A model generated the notes under the pieces. It ran no database searches, was not told the DNA's origin, and saw only the letters and a list, made by a program, of their open reading frames with translations. A stretch of 64,000 bases of DNA from Camarhynchus parvulus (lineage: Eukaryota > Chordata > Aves > Passeriformes > Thraupidae): the NCBI RefSeq assembly GCF_901933205.1, contig NC_044591.1:3383501-3447500 (forward strand). Reading direction: 5' to 3'. A program made the position numbers and the translations under genes. This document shows positions 1 through 13,174 of this stretch, piece by piece. Position 1 is the stretch's first letter, and every line of letters starts with the position of its first letter.

Positions 1-384
1 CCCTCCAGGGCATCTGAGCAGGCTCAGACACAGCCCCAGCACTCCAGGGACTCTGTGCCACCAGGAGATGCTTAAAGCAAAGGAATTGAGTGGGATCAGC
101 CCAGCATGGTGCTGATAATGCCAAAGTTGTGGCTTCAATCCCTGTACAGGCCATTCAAGAGTTGGACTCAATGGAGGACCCCCTTTGGGAGGTCTGCTCC
201 AATCCAGAAGTGTCTGGGATTCTAAATTAAAGCCAAGGACAGGGAAACCCATGGCCCTGCCAGCCTTTGGTCAGCTGGTAAGGATCCCTTGGGGTTCTGG
301 GGTTTTTCCATGACCCTCCCCTTCCCACAGCTCTGAGAGGTTCCACTGGAGCCCCAGCCCAGCCCTGGGATGCAGAACCGCAGG

Positions 385-434
385 AGATAAATGTCTGTGT
401 GTCCAACACAGATAAATGTCTGTGTGTCCAACAC
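385..434 (+). repeat. 25-bp tandem duplication
   Basis: Two identical units starting AGATAAATGTCTGTG occupy 385-409 and 410-434. Confidence 0.9.
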
Positions 435-569
435 TGAGAGCAGGGTGGCTGTGGAGCCAGCCAGGGGCTGCTGCTGCAAGGCAGGGGCTGTGAGGGGGCA
501 ACAGTTGTTGTTGATAACAACAATTGTGATCAAACAATTGTTGGATGTAAACAAGATTGAAAAAAAAAA

Positions 570-746
570 TTGTTGTTGATAACACACAAGGATTGTTGTG
601 GATGACAAACAAGGATTGTTGTTGATAACACACAAGGATTGTTGTTGATGACACACAAGGATTGTTGTGGGTGACAAACAAGGATTGTTGTTGATAACAA
701 ACAAGGATTGTTGTGGATAACACACAAGGATTGTTGTTGATGACAC
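570..746 (+). repeat. 23-bp minisatellite, about seven copies
   Basis: Units of the type ACACAAGGATTGTTGTTGAT plus a GAC or AAC end repeat at a strict 23-bp period, with variants GTTGTGG and GTGGGTGAC. Open frames across it on the minus strand are repeat by-products. Confidence 0.92.
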
Positions 747-1135
747 ACCCTGAGAAAGAACAAGATGTGCCCGTGGGGAGGTAGGGCAGCACCTTCCTGG
801 GACAAACATCCTTGTCCCAGCTCCTGGATCTAAGCACAGCACAAGCACAGGGGTGAGGCTGGGACTGTGAGGGGGGGTCAAGATCACCAGAGACCCACGA
901 GGCCTCTGCCCATTTCCAGAAAGGTCTGAAAGAACATTTGTGACACCTGATCTGATGGAAGGTGAGAAAACAATCCTGACAATGAGAAGCCCTGCCCATA
1001 GAAGGGCAGCCCCCATGGCTGGGTGGTGTCCCCAGGATCCTGAGCATCCCATCAGCTGGGCTGAAGCAGCTGGATCCAGGCTGAAACCAAGGATGACATC
1101 CCAGTAGCTGGATCAATCCTGGATCCAGGACTGGT

Positions 1136-1733
1136 GATCCTTTCCCTTCCTCTCCTTCCTTTCTTTCCCTTTTCCTTTTCCTTTTCCCTTTTCCCTTTTC
1201 CATTTCCCTTCCTTTCCCTTAATTTCCTTTCTTTCCATTTCCCTTTCCCTTCATTCTAGTTCCCTTTTCCCTTTTCTCTTTCGCTTTCCCTTTTCCCTTA
1301 TTTCCCTTTCCCTTTCCATTTCCCTTTTCCCTTCATTCCATTTCCCTTTTCCCTTTCCCTATCTCCCTTTCCTTTTCCCTTTTCCTTTTCCCTTTCCCTT
1401 CCTTTCCCTTCATTCCCTTTCCTTCCCTTTCCATTTCCCTTAATTCCTTTTCCATTTCCTTTTCCCCTTTTCCCTTTCCCTTTTCCCTCACCCTTTCCCT
1501 TTTTCCCTTTTCCCTTTTCCCTTTCCCTTTCCTTTTCCCTTTCCCTCACCCTTTCCCTTTTCCCTTTCCCCTTTTCCCTTTCCCTTATTTCCCTTTCCCT
1601 TTTTCCCCTTTTCCCTTTCCCTCACCCTTTCCCTTTTCCCTTTTCCCTTTCCCTTTTTCCCCGTTCCCTTTTCCCTTTCCCTTATTTCCCTTTCCCTTTC
1701 CCTTTCTCTTTCCCTTTTTCCCCTTTCCCTGCT
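1136..1733 (+). repeat. 600-bp polypyrimidine (CCCTTT)n tract
   Basis: The plus strand is almost pure C/T in CCCTTT and CCCTTTT units; the minus strand is a G3A3-4 purine tract. Lys/Glu/Arg/Gly-rich open frames on the minus strand are artefacts of composition. Confidence 0.95.
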
Positions 1734-4226
1734 GTTCCCATTCATGACCCGGAGCTGTTTCCTTGCCCTGCAGAGATGTCCTGCAGGCCCTGAGCAGCCC
1801 CAGGGGCTCAGACAGACAGACAGACAGTGGGATGGCAGGACAGACCCCTCAGCACTGCAGGGAGGACAGCACCCACCAGGAGTGGGTCCCTTGGCCACCA
1901 CCGACCATCCACAGGCAGGTCCAGCACCCTCAGAACAACCAAACCACGAGCAATCCAAAACATGTGGGATCCATTAGGGCATTTCAGAGGAATTCACCTT
2001 CATTGTTCCCCTTGAAATATAAAGGTTATAAAACTTAATGGCCACATGACAAGGAAACTATATGAAACACTCAGAGATTTACAGAGTGACTGCTCAGCTC
2101 TCGGGGCATGTGGCTGGAAATTGCTGGGCAAAAGCCAATGAGCCCCATGGTCTGAGCTTTTGGGCAGTTTTCTTATTTCTTCCTTTCTTTTCCTGACCTT
2201 GCAGACTGGTATTTGGTTACCACAGCAGCTCCAAAGTCAAACAGAAACACAGCTTGGATCTTCTTTCAAGTATTTATTTCTTTTGTGCTGTTAACACCAA
2301 GTAATGAAAGGAATTGTAAGGATTTTTAAGGGGGGGTGTGAAGGAATGAAAGCAGGAGAAAGGGAAAAAAAATATGGACATAGTGGCTTAATTTCTCACA
2401 GCATGTGCAGCACAAATGAACAGTAAACAAATCCCAGGGAAAAATGCAAACAAAGGCTACGTTTGCTCAAAGTTCCAAGAAAAAAGCCAAGAGTGAGTGC
2501 CACTGAGCAAACATTCCTGGGATGATGAAACCCTCAGAGCCTCTGTGCTCAGCACAGCAGGTACCTGCCCCCTTCTCCAGAACATCCCTGGGCAGCAGCA
2601 CCCGCAGGGCCAGGCTTCCAAGCCCTGGTTTGGTTTAAGGCATGGAAATGGAAATGTTGTCATTGTGGCATTAAGAGGAAGCAGCAATCTAATCCAATGA
2701 GTCAAGGGCAAGTGTGAAAATCCAATTAGAGATTTGCCACCAGGGTTTGGCTATACAGAGGGAAATAATCAAGCAACAGACCATGAAGAAATACTGTATT
2801 TTGTTGGGATTTCTGACCCAGATTTTGCCAGTCCCAGCCAAACTCATGATGTTGGCTGCCACCAAAGGGTCTTTGGGTGACCCTCAGGGTTGTGCCAGCA
2901 GCACAATAATAAATTATCTCATTGTGTGACACCAGGTGAGACTGTACCATTTTCTGTGTCACCTTTCTGTGCCTGTGACAAATGGAAGTGCTCTGGCAGG
3001 GCCAGGCTGGCACAGGTCAGAGTCAAACAGTGTGCAGTGCTGTTCCTGCATTTCCTTACTTCCCAAACCTCAGCTGCAGTGAACTCTAGTCCACTTCATT
3101 TTCTTAAATGAACCAAGGGTGGATATGCAGCAACACAAATCCCAAACCACCATCATGCCATCCCCCTCATGTGGAAATATGCCATGCCCTGATGTTGGGA
3201 GGTCACTCTTATTTCAATGAACTCTTTGCAGGATTTCCAGTGTGATTATTTTCCCCTTGATGATCTGAGGCTGAGAGGCAAATCTAGTGAAAGAAACAAA
3301 ACCAAACTGTGAAAATTTTCTGCTGCAAGTAAAGGCAAATGCACTTTTGACAGCATCCCAAGTTAGGGGTTTTTCCCTTGAAAACATCCATAGGCACGTT
3401 TTTGATCACAGGATTGGAAATATGTCATGAGAACACACTCAAATATGCATTTGCATTAACACTGCTGCCAGAAGCCATCTCACAGTCATCACCAGACATC
3501 CTGGAGCCCCTAGAAAGCTTTCTGTGGGATTGGAAGGCATCCAGCCAGGAGAAAGCAAAGCCACCATGTGATTGGGATGGCCAGTTCCACAGGAAAACTG
3601 CACATTAATCACTGGCAAGCACTCAGAGAGGGAGTTATGGTGAAGAGCTTGCAAGGAAATCACTGGCTGAGAACCACCATGTGCATAAAATACCTGGTAA
3701 ATGAAAATCTGAAAGAAATCTATGTAAAAATGATCCATTGAAAGGAAACAGGCTGATTTTACAGCAAGAATTGCCCATGTAAAGCAGTGCTGCTGGCTGT
3801 AATAAAGATCACTGGAACACAAGTTGCTCCCCCAGCCTTAAAGGATGTGTACCTCAAACTGCAAAAGGACACTCTGAAGTATCATGAAAATAATCTATTT
3901 TACTATTTGTGTATGAAATTGTCAGAATAATCTATTTTACTATTTGTGTATGAAATTGTCAGAAGAAATCAAACGGCAGTGCTGGGTATTGGGGCTTGCA
4001 CTGTGTTTCTATTTTCCAACAGATGATTTTTACCTTATGATTCCCCCTCTAACCATAAAGTGAGGCTCTGGCCACCCACTCCCTCCCAGTCCTTCCCAGT
4101 TCAAATTCAGATCATGTAGGTGTCAAACAGAATGTGCAGTTATGAGCACAGCTAACAGCTCTCTGGGGTTCAGCTGCACTTCATCTTCAAAGGAACAAAC
4201 CTGAAGATATTTAGGGCAGTTTGCAG
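1734..4226. other. No gene seen
   Basis: Ordinary non-coding sequence, except for the 37-bp duplication at 3889. Short open frames have no recognisable domain. Confidence 0.75.
3889..3962 (+). repeat. 37-bp perfect tandem duplication
   Basis: Two identical 37-bp units (3889-3925 and 3926-3962) start AATAATCTATTTTACTA and end AAATTGTCAG. Confidence 0.95.
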
Positions 4227-4580
4227 TGTCCTGGTTTGAAAAGGGAGTGAGAGTTTTGGGAGGCTGTGGTCAAACCAATGGGGGCTCAGATTTGAATATT
4301 GGCACCTGAGGACATGGATACACCTCTGAGAACACAGGGGGTTAAAAGCAGAGAACTCCCAGGGGAAATCTCTCTTGGTTCTGGTCCCTGAAAGAGGTCA
4401 GAGCTCCTTTCACGTGGCGGTGGAAATTTTGGGGGGGAGGAGGAGGAGGAAGAATGTTTCTGGAAGGTTTTCATTCTGAGTTCTGTGTGTTTCCTTTTTT
4501 CATATTGTAAGTTAATAAAGTTCTTTCCTTTATTCCTAAGCTGGAGCCTGCTTTGCTCTATTTCTGCTCACATCTCACAC
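4227..4580 (+). mobile_element. Probable solo LTR
   Basis: It opens TGTCCTGGTTTG, close to the TGTCTTGGTTTG start of the LTR at 56637. It has a GTTAATAAAG polyadenylation-type signal near 4513 and ends in a CT-rich stretch with CTCACACA near 4580. I found no convincing target duplication, so the 3' boundary is approximate and the element may be old. Confidence 0.65.
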
Positions 4581-6496
4581 AGGCATTAAGGAGAATGTAT
4601 TGTCATGGGGGCACTGGGATTGTGCCAGCCCCAAGCCATGGCACAGAGCTGATGTCTAAGGTGTGCACAGGGCAGAGATGGGTGCAGAGATGAATCTGCA
4701 GGCACAGCATTCTGGCTCAGGAGCTCTCCAAACACAGCCCTCTCCAACGGGAACAATTGCAAGAGACAGATGAAATGAAGAAAAATGAAGGGATCAGCAG
4801 AAATCAGACCTAATATAAACCCAGCTAAAATAAACTCAGCATGGCTCCTGTGGCTCATTCAAAAGCAGCTCTTCTGCACTGAACTCAGGTCAGGGGAAGG
4901 ATGGACAAGAACTTCCTCTGCTCTGTGCCTCTGGCAATTCTGACTGGCAATGGGAAGAGGTTTTTAAAGGGAAATACTGAAGATTGCAACTCTGCCTCCT
5001 ACGTTGCATCACAGGAAATGTGACATCTCCAGCCAGAAAGTGTAACTGCTCCTAAATCCTGAGCTTCAGAATTTGAAAGAATTAACATTATTTTCATAAT
5101 TGATGTGAGGTCAGAGCTGCGTGTGCTCGCCTGAATTCAAAGCCAAGCAGTAGTTTTTACATAAGAAAACTTACAAGTCTGTCATTTATTTTTAAAACTG
5201 GAATGAAAATGCTTTGACTCTGCATGTGTAAAACAGAATGAGACCAGGAGGCTCAATGCTGAGTCCCTGGGATGATGGAAGCAGAGCATTCTACTGCACA
5301 ATTAAACAGAGTTGTTTGTAAATTATTGATGTGCCTTTTAACATATGTAGAAACTTTTGCTACAGGACATCAACATTGGGGTTTTTATTTTTCCACATCA
5401 GCATCAGATCACTTCTAGAGAAGTTCAAGGCTATATTTGATAATTTGATTAACATGCTTGTTAAACCTCAGCTAAACCAACAGGACAACAGAGAAACTGA
5501 ATGTGGTTTAGGATTCAAAAATATTATAATAGTTGATCTGGGTGAAGAAGGTTTTTTGGCTATAGCAGACAATTGAGAAATATGTCAGATTGCTTCTATT
5601 GAATAGTCAAAAACATCAGAATATTGAAAGTAACAGACTATTCAGCCACCAAAGCACATGTGATAGTGCTTGCTTGTGTTTCTCTCCACTGTCTTTTGCA
5701 CAGTCCTTAGAACAGCAGTAAAATATTGCCTGGCTCCACAAGTGCTGTCCATGAATTTGCAGCTCTGATGGGAGTTCAGAAAAGAACATAAGGCATTTCA
5801 CTGCTGGAAAGAAGAGAGCCAAGCTGATCTGGGATTCTGTTTAATCCCATGGCTGAGTTGAGTCAAACATATTCCTCCACATTTATTACTATTCAAAGGG
5901 GAGATGTGGCCCAAGACCTCCAGGAATCAGGCAGGAGCTGCTGTGGCTCCTTTTTTCTGGTACCTGGGAGACTCCTCCATTCTCTAAGGCTGACCCTGAC
6001 CCAAAGAATTGCTTTGCTCTCTGATGGATGGATGGATTTATTTTTTTTTACCACCCATTTTGCTCCATTTAACAGTTGAGGGAGCAGAGATCATGAGCTT
6101 GTCACCTCTGCTGCTACTTGTAGTAGGCAGAGTTGAGGGAGGTGTAAGACTGTGCAGTGAACTGACTTCTGTGTGCCCTGTCTGCAGGGAATCAGTGTTC
6201 CCAGCAGGCTCTGGGAACAGGAATTATGTGCTTGGATATCACTTGTTTTCCATTATAGTTATTTCTATCTTCTGCTAACATTCCTCTGACATGAGCCCGC
6301 TTTTCTTATCCCACATGACAGCAGAATTCCTGTCACCAAAACACCCCAGAAAAGCTGATCCCCCTGCACTTACCTCAGTCCTCTCTGCAAAAAAGAAGGC
6401 ACTAAGAGTTGGCTTTCCTGGAAAAGATAGCAAGGAATCCTTATCTTAGAGCTGAAGTTAATGCTGCCATGTGCCAGCCCAGTGTCTGGGAACACT
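4581..6496. other. No gene seen
   Basis: I see no repeat family, exon or RNA gene in this stretch. Confidence 0.75.
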
Positions 6497-6917
6497 GATC
6501 CCAGAATCACAGAATCCCAGGATCCCAGGATCACAGGAACACAGAATCACAGGAACACAGGATCACAGGATCACAGAATCACAGGAACACAGAATCTGCT
6601 GAGTTGGAAGGGACCCACGAAGATCACTGAGTCCAACTCCTGGCCCTGCACAGGACACCCCAAGAGTCACACCATGAGCCCAAGAGTATTGTCCAGATGC
6701 TTCCTGAACTCTGTCAGGCTTGGGGCTGACCACATCCCTGGGGAACCTCTTCCAGTGCCCAACCACCCTCTGGGTGAAGAACCTTCTTCTAAAATCCAAC
6801 TTAAACCTCTCCTGACACAATTCAGGCCATTCCCTTGGGTTCTGTCCCTGGTCACCAGAGAGATCAGGGTCTGCCCCTGCTCTTCCCCTCACAAGGAAGC
6901 TGTAACTGCAACAGTGA
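6497..6917 (-). mobile_element. CR1 LINE 3' end, minus orientation, with expanded terminal repeat
   Basis: Read on the minus strand it has the CR1 3' signature: a TTCCCCAGGGATGTGG segment, a TTGGACTCAGTGATCTTCG segment and GGGTCCCTTCCAACTCAGC. The terminal octamer-like repeat (ATTCTGTG/ATCCTGTG) is expanded to about ten copies at 6500-6598. Confidence 0.9.
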
Positions 6918-7912
6918 TGCCCAAGGGCAGCTGGGGCCACACCACAAAGTGTCTGATGATAAAAAATCAAGGAAGATGTCAATCAATGTACTCCTGATGC
7001 CCAGGGTTTGCAGATGGTCCAGCCAGGGTCAGATCTGAGGCAGGAGGTGGGAGCTGTGCCCTGAGCTCTCTTTGGACAAGCAGAGCCTTCCCCCAGAGCT
7101 CAGGTTTGTACTGGTGACCTGACCTCACCTCCTTCTTTAACCTGGATTTTTCAAGAGTGACCCGTGGGACCAGAAGTTTAAATCCATCTATTCAGAGCTT
7201 GCATGTGCAGTCTTTATGAGTGCACTGTGATAGTGACCTGCTCAGGAAACCAAATTCAGTGCCAGATGCCCCAGGGAGCTGCAGGAAGACAATTCTGGAA
7301 GGCAGGATCATTTTCAGACAGAAACCAGCAGGCTTCTGAGATGGATTGATTTAAGGCATTGATCTTCCAACAGGGTTCCTCTCCTTAGTTCCCCATGGCT
7401 TCCATGGGGAGGGAAGACATCCAATGGGAACTCCTGACTTCTGTATTTTCATTTTCATTTGATTAACACAGACAGGGAAACTTCATATCTAGGATGCCTG
7501 TCTGTGAAAAGCCTGTACAATACAGAGGCAACCAACTCAGATAAAGAAAAATCCTATTTAAAAAATGCTTTTGCTTAAGAAAAAACTGGGAAATGGAACC
7601 ATATCTACATAGTAGCACCAGGTCAGGTCATGATTAGTGACACAACCATGTCCTTGTAATACCTACACATGATGGATGGCCCTTGCAGCTGGAGAAAGTG
7701 AGCAGGGAGTCAAACTGACCCTTGTTTTTGCATGTTTGGGCTGCTTTCCCTCCCTCAAAAACACAAGAGTCAGCTATCACCAGCATATTGGAGTTTCCAA
7801 GCCAGCAAGCTACAAAATCAATTGACTGCTTTTTAGGGCATGGTGACCCACTGGAATAAGCAGGAGTGACAACTTTTATAGACTTTGCATTTGGCTGGAA
7901 ATCACACGCCCC
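6918..7912. other. No gene seen
   Basis: Non-coding flank between the CR1 fragment and the 248-bp duplication. Confidence 0.75.
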
Positions 7913-8395
7913 TGTTATTATATAACTCCAGGGATGTAAGGTGGCATCTTGCCTCTGTCTGTTTAGGGCCATCACACTCCCCCTAAAAATGCATCTTCTA
8001 TTTTGTATTCTCATACACTTTTCAGTCACTCTCCAACTCCAATTACACTGCTTTCTTCCCTCATTTAAGGAGGAATTATTCTGGTTTTATGCAGAAAAAA
8101 TCATTATATGATGCATTAAAAAAATCATCACACATCTGCCTTATTTTTTTTCTGTGCCTCTGTTATTATATAACTTCAGGGATGTAAGGTGGCATCTTGC
8201 CTCTGTCTGTTTAGGGCCATCACAATCCCCCTGGGACTGTGAATACAAAATCTTCTCTTTTGTATTCTCATACACTTTGCAGTCACTCTCCAACTCCAAT
8301 TACAGTGCTTTCTTCCCTCATTTAAGGAGGTTATGCAGGAAAAAATCATTATATGATGCATACAAAATCATTACACTTAATTTTTTTTCTGTGCT
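7913..8395 (+). repeat. 248-bp tandem duplication
   Basis: The copy from 7913 and the copy from 8161 both begin TGTTATTATATAACT and share GGGATGTAAGGTGGCATC and TCACTCTCCAACTCCAAT. Small indels separate them, including a loss around 8330 in the second copy. Confidence 0.92.
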
Positions 8396-11300
8396 AATAT
8401 GTCACAATGCCCATAGCAAAGGTGAGCATAGGGAACCACTAAGTTTGGACTCTTTGGGAAGGTGTGAAGATATAAATTGTCTCAGAGGTTTGTGCCTTTA
8501 GTCCAGCACAGGCAGGCTGGGTCAGTGTGTGTTTCTGCTCACAGGAACAAAAGAGGGGGTGATGTGGAAAGAAAAATGACAGAAATGGAGCAGAGGGACT
8601 CAATGCCTTGGAAGGTCCAGGGGACAATCAGGTGCTGAGGTGACCTCAGGAGAACAGAGGTGGTAAAGGGGGCAGAAGTATCTGTATTGCCATCTTCCCC
8701 CAGGAAACACAGGATAGAAGAGAATGAGCTGCAGGGAGCAGGTGAAGTTCTGTTTTTCCTCCTGTCTTTCTCCAAGTCCCTGAATCTGTGGCTGCCACTA
8801 CTCACAGCTCAGCATCTCCTTCAGAAAAGCATGAGGTCAAAGAGGATTCAGCTCCCTGGAGAATGAAACTGCTGCTGGTGACTGACAGGTTTGCTCAGAC
8901 TCCAAACATACCAGGATCTGAGTGCTGGGGAGGTGAGAGCTGCAAACAGTGCAGAATATTCTCATTCTCAGGGCTCGTGGTTGGTAAAAATGCAAAATAC
9001 TGCATTTGACATAATCCTGCTCTACCCCAAACTTAGGAACCAGTGCTGTCAAAAAAGTGGCTGTCACCTAGATTAAATGGATTAAATCCAAGTGAAGAAA
9101 TAAAAACAAAAGAGATGATCCAAGGATCACCTTGTGTTCTTTTCCCAACAGTTGCAGTTCAGCTCGAGGAGGGCACTGGGCCCCATTAATGTCTGCTACA
9201 AGCAGATGTGTTCTCTTGGAAATACATGCACCCACTTCTGCTCTGCCTGCATGGAGTCTGTTACTGGGTTTTTAGGAGCTTTGGCAAGTGCTATCTGTTA
9301 ATATCTGAAGGTGGGAGTGTTCAGGGAGTTGTCGGAAAGGCTTGCAAGACTAGATCTGATCATACCCACCCACACTAATTAACACATTACATAAAAGTAC
9401 AACAAGTTTCTCTTTGCAAACATCAGAATCACTTGCCCAGGCACTTTCTGTGCAGTTCTAGAAGAACTTGAGGGACAGACTCTATTGCTTTTTAACCTCA
9501 ATGGAACAATGGGTGAGTGGGGAGGGTTCAGCTCCCACTTTCAGGGCCCACTCCTTTTTGTCATGCTGCTAAAAACATGCCATGGGCAGGGACATGGCTG
9601 GAACAGCCTTTTTAAAGTTCACCAAGGGTGCATGAGGGTGCACTTTTTTCTCATCAAAAACCACAAAAAGAAATATTCAACATGAGGGATCAGATTCCTA
9701 TACAAAGGACTCCTCCTGTCCCTGCCCTGCCTTGCTATTTCTGAAAATCACATCATATAAACAGCAGCCCTTGAAACCACTTTGAACTGAAAAATCCTCC
9801 CATTTAAATTTGGCTTTTTTTTTTTTTTGGTGACAGGAACATGTCCCAAACCAGCTCATGTTTCTCTATCATTCAAATTTTAAACCAGCAGCAATCTCCT
9901 GTATAAGATCCACAGTGAGGACTCTTTTACTTTTTCAGAGTTTGCAGCAAGTAAAACTAATTTCCTATCAAACTCCTGTGACCTGCTCCGGCAGCTTCAC
10001 CTGGATTCCTCCAGCAGGATAATAAATGAATGCCCCAATCTCCATTTACTCCAGACTCTAGGATGACATCTGGCTTCAAGATGGTGGCACAGAAAAGTGC
10101 AGTGATGACACAGGAAAACAGAAGGCAAAAAATAATTGTGCAGTGGAGAGCAGGAGGCAGCAGAGAGAGCGGGGAAAATCAAAATTAAAGTAAATCAAAG
10201 GGCGGAAATTCCTTGGAGAAGGCCTTAGGCTTCAACAAGCTTGTCCACATTTGCAGCACTTCGAGATTACCCAACCCTACCCTTATGTGGGAAGGTCCCA
10301 GCAGACCCCAGCAGGCATTCCAAAGGAGCCTTTCTATTAAAAAAAAACTCTTCAAAGTCTCCATCGACGTTTGCAGCTCGATGGAGCCCGTCCTGCCTGC
10401 AACATTCACCAGGGAAGGATCTCTCTTACCCAACTCCTCCCTGCTATCTGAAAAGCAAAGTTAATGTTTTCCTCATTATTTTCTGTTTGCTGCAAGCCTC
10501 TCCCCCACTGTGACTGCTATTTGACCTGCTGCCTGCTCTGGGACCCCGAGGGAAGGCAGAGGGAGCTCTGTGTGTGAGAGAGAGCAGAGAGGATGAGCCT
10601 CAGCTCCTCCTGACTTGTTTATATTCATCAGAAAGAAAGAAATCAACAGCAAACATCAGAAAGAAATCAACTGTGTGTGTAAGGCAACCCTGGAGATAGG
10701 CAACATCTTTTGTGTGCTGCAGGGAAAGAGCAGATCTATTGAAGGGACAGGATTTGGGGATGGATGTGGATTCCAGTGTGTTTTTACCTCGTTTTTGTAT
10801 CAGAAGTTATCAATAAACAGAATTCTCAGCACAAAGGTCTAACTTCAAGGGGACACTGCTCTTTCAGCACAGTTGACTGCACTTGCAGCAACAAGCCTGG
10901 CACACCCAGCTGGGATTAATGAGAAACTGGAAAGGATCAGAGAGCACAAGGGGAAGTTGGTATCACCCCATCTTCCTCTCCCAAACCTCTCCTGATAAAT
11001 CTGGTGCCTTCAGTATTCCAGGCAGATCCTGGAAGGATCTGGAAGGAACCCTGAAGGGTTCTCCTCTTATGGCACTTGACTTTTCAGTGAGATGGGCTTC
11101 TCAAAAAAATTGACAAAAAAATAAAGCTGGAAGCATCTATTAGGGTGGGTCTCAAAATCCCAGAGACTGAAGTTTCTTTTCATCCCCTCCAGAGAGCCTC
11201 AGACACCCAGGAATATCAGATACCCAGAGGTGTCACAGTGCTCCAGGTCACAGCTCTGCACTGACTCAGGCAGGAGAGCCCCTCCAGATACTCACCCAGG

Positions 11301-12074
11301 CAGAGGGGCCTCAACACTTCTGGCAGCACCTTCCTCTTGGAGAGCTCCAGAAAGGAGAAATCCAATGGTCTGCAACAAGGTCAGACCTGATTTTAACACC
11401 CACACCTTTGCACCTCAGTTGCAGGTCTCCATTCTACATGGCAGAACCAGAGCAGTGTTTCAAACACAGCTCACAGCTTTTCTGCTGTACCTCAGAAGTC
11501 TTTTAGATGATGTATTGTGGAATATGGGTTTTTTCATCATCTAAATTTTTGTATAGAACCTCCTGGTCTATGAACAAATACTGCTTTTCCTTTCTATAAC
11601 ATGCTGCATTTGAATTTGCTGAGCTTTTGACAGACATTTAGGTAGTCAGACTTGCAATTTTGAGGTAGGGAAACACCAGAAATATCTGCTTTGCAGGTCA
11701 GGGTGCTCCTTCAGATGATGCATTTTGCCCCAAGCCATCCAGGACATCTACAGAAGAGCTTGAAATTCGAGTCAGGAGCCCTAAATTCACTCCTTTAATC
11801 ACACATGCATCCTTGAGGCACTTCATTCAGGTGTCTCCAGTTGGACTTGCTACTTCCTGTATTGCAATTATATTAATTTCTCTGTTAGCAGTGCTCCAAT
11901 GTGCTGCTCACTGCATTTTGCACAGGAATGCAGTGTTGCCCTTCCTAGGCTGTCAAAGAGAATATTTCACTACAAAAATAAATAATGTCTAGCTGCTTCT
12001 GGCACCTCAGTCCAAGCATATTTATCACTTTTGGCTGATCAGTGCCTGACTCAATGTCCCTAAAGCACAATGGG
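8396..12074. other. No gene seen; flank downstream of DHRS3
   Basis: No exon of the expected neighbour VPS13D was recognised. A T-run lies near 9818. Open frames here are short and unrecognised. Confidence 0.7.
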
Positions 12075-12080
12075 TTTATT
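12075..12080 (-). terminator. DHRS3: Candidate DHRS3 polyadenylation signal
   Basis: This is the first canonical AATAAA (minus strand) downstream of the stop codon and would give a 3' UTR of about 1.0 kb. An ATTAAA lies just before it at 12108-12103. No transcript evidence is available, so the site is only a candidate. Confidence 0.4.
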
Positions 12081-13089
12081 CCCAGCTGAATTCAAAATGC
12101 ATTTAATCAGGTCTTTGCTAAATGTGCTCCCAAATTTCACATCTCATGAGCACAACACCACTGTCTCTTAGAGCATTATTCCACTTCACTGTGCAGGCTG
12201 ATACAATGGATTTTGCTCTGCATGGATTATGTCAGTGAATGTATGTTTGTACAAGCAGGCTCTAGTTTTAGTTTCTAGATTTAGTTCATCCCCAAGGTGT
12301 GCTGCCTACATGTGTGGCAATCTGGGATTAACACTAAAAATATATTTATATTTTATCAGAAATGAACAAAAAAAAAAATCAGAACAACAATTTCACATAC
12401 GAATTCAGTGACAGAAAGAATCTTCCACTATTTAAACTCTCAGCTGTGCTGCCTGAGCTCTGAGCCTTCCTGTCCAGCCTCCACAGGGGAAGTACAACAG
12501 CTTTTTTGGGCCCAGAAAGAGAAGTCCTGGGTGGCCTTTAGCAAAGAAAACATTGCCTCATGGTTTGCTCCTTCCCCAGTGTGTGCTGGGAACAGCTTCA
12601 TCATGGCATGGGAAGTGAAGAAAGAGAAGGAAGCGTCCATGAAATGTCCATATCTTTTAGTTCTTCCAAGTAATTCTGAAGTTCCCCATTCAAAAAGCTG
12701 AAATGAAACCAGTGGCAACTCCTCTGGAGAGAGGGCACAGAGTGTGTTTGGGATGGGATGTGCTGCCTCTCCACTGAGACAGCCCACAGACACTTAAGAA
12801 ACAAAAATCACATCTTAAAACTATGAGTAGATTTAACAATTGAACTCTAAAGAATTAAACATCATAGAAACATTTCACACTTTCTGTTTTTTCTTTCCAA
12901 GGGTCCATAGTCCTCTCACTCAATCCTGTGCAAAGGTCATGTTACTATGGATATGACCTGCAAGAAATGTGTTGCCTCAGAGCAGCACAAGTCACATGAA
13001 CAGGCTGAAAGCCAAGAGCTGCTGATTCCCAGTCCTGGAGGATTTTCATGCTTGTGCTGGGTTCACTGCAGAGCAGTCCTGGTGCCAGC

Positions 13090-13174
13090 CTATGTTCGTC
13101 CTTTAAAAGTGTTCATGCAGGTGTAGCTCCCAGAAAACTTGTGGATTTCTTCAAGTGCTGCCTGGGGGAGAATG
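13090..13174 (-). CDS. DHRS3: DHRS3 coding exon 6 with stop codon
   Basis: This exon is too short for a simple open-frame scan. Its first base completes a Ser codon, then 27 residues follow ([13 protein letters not shown] to NTFKGRT) and TAG at 13092-13090. The acceptor is CCACACCAG. The C-terminal [10 protein letters not shown] is what I recall for DHRS3 in other vertebrates, which fixes the end of the gene. Confidence 0.94.

Noticed and set aside
1298..1958. Lys/Glu/Arg/Gly-rich open frames on the minus strand
   Set aside because: Direct translation of a GGGAAA-type purine tract; compositional artefact.
1..12000. Search for the 3' end of VPS13D, the expected syntenic neighbour
   Set aside because: No exon of that gene could be recognised; it probably lies left of the window.
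12936..12961. AGGTCAT and ATGACCT half-sites in inverted order, suggesting a nuclear receptor element for DHRS3
   Set aside because: The 12-bp spacing fits no standard receptor dimer, and it lies in the 3' UTR. No clear DR5 retinoic acid element was found near the promoter.
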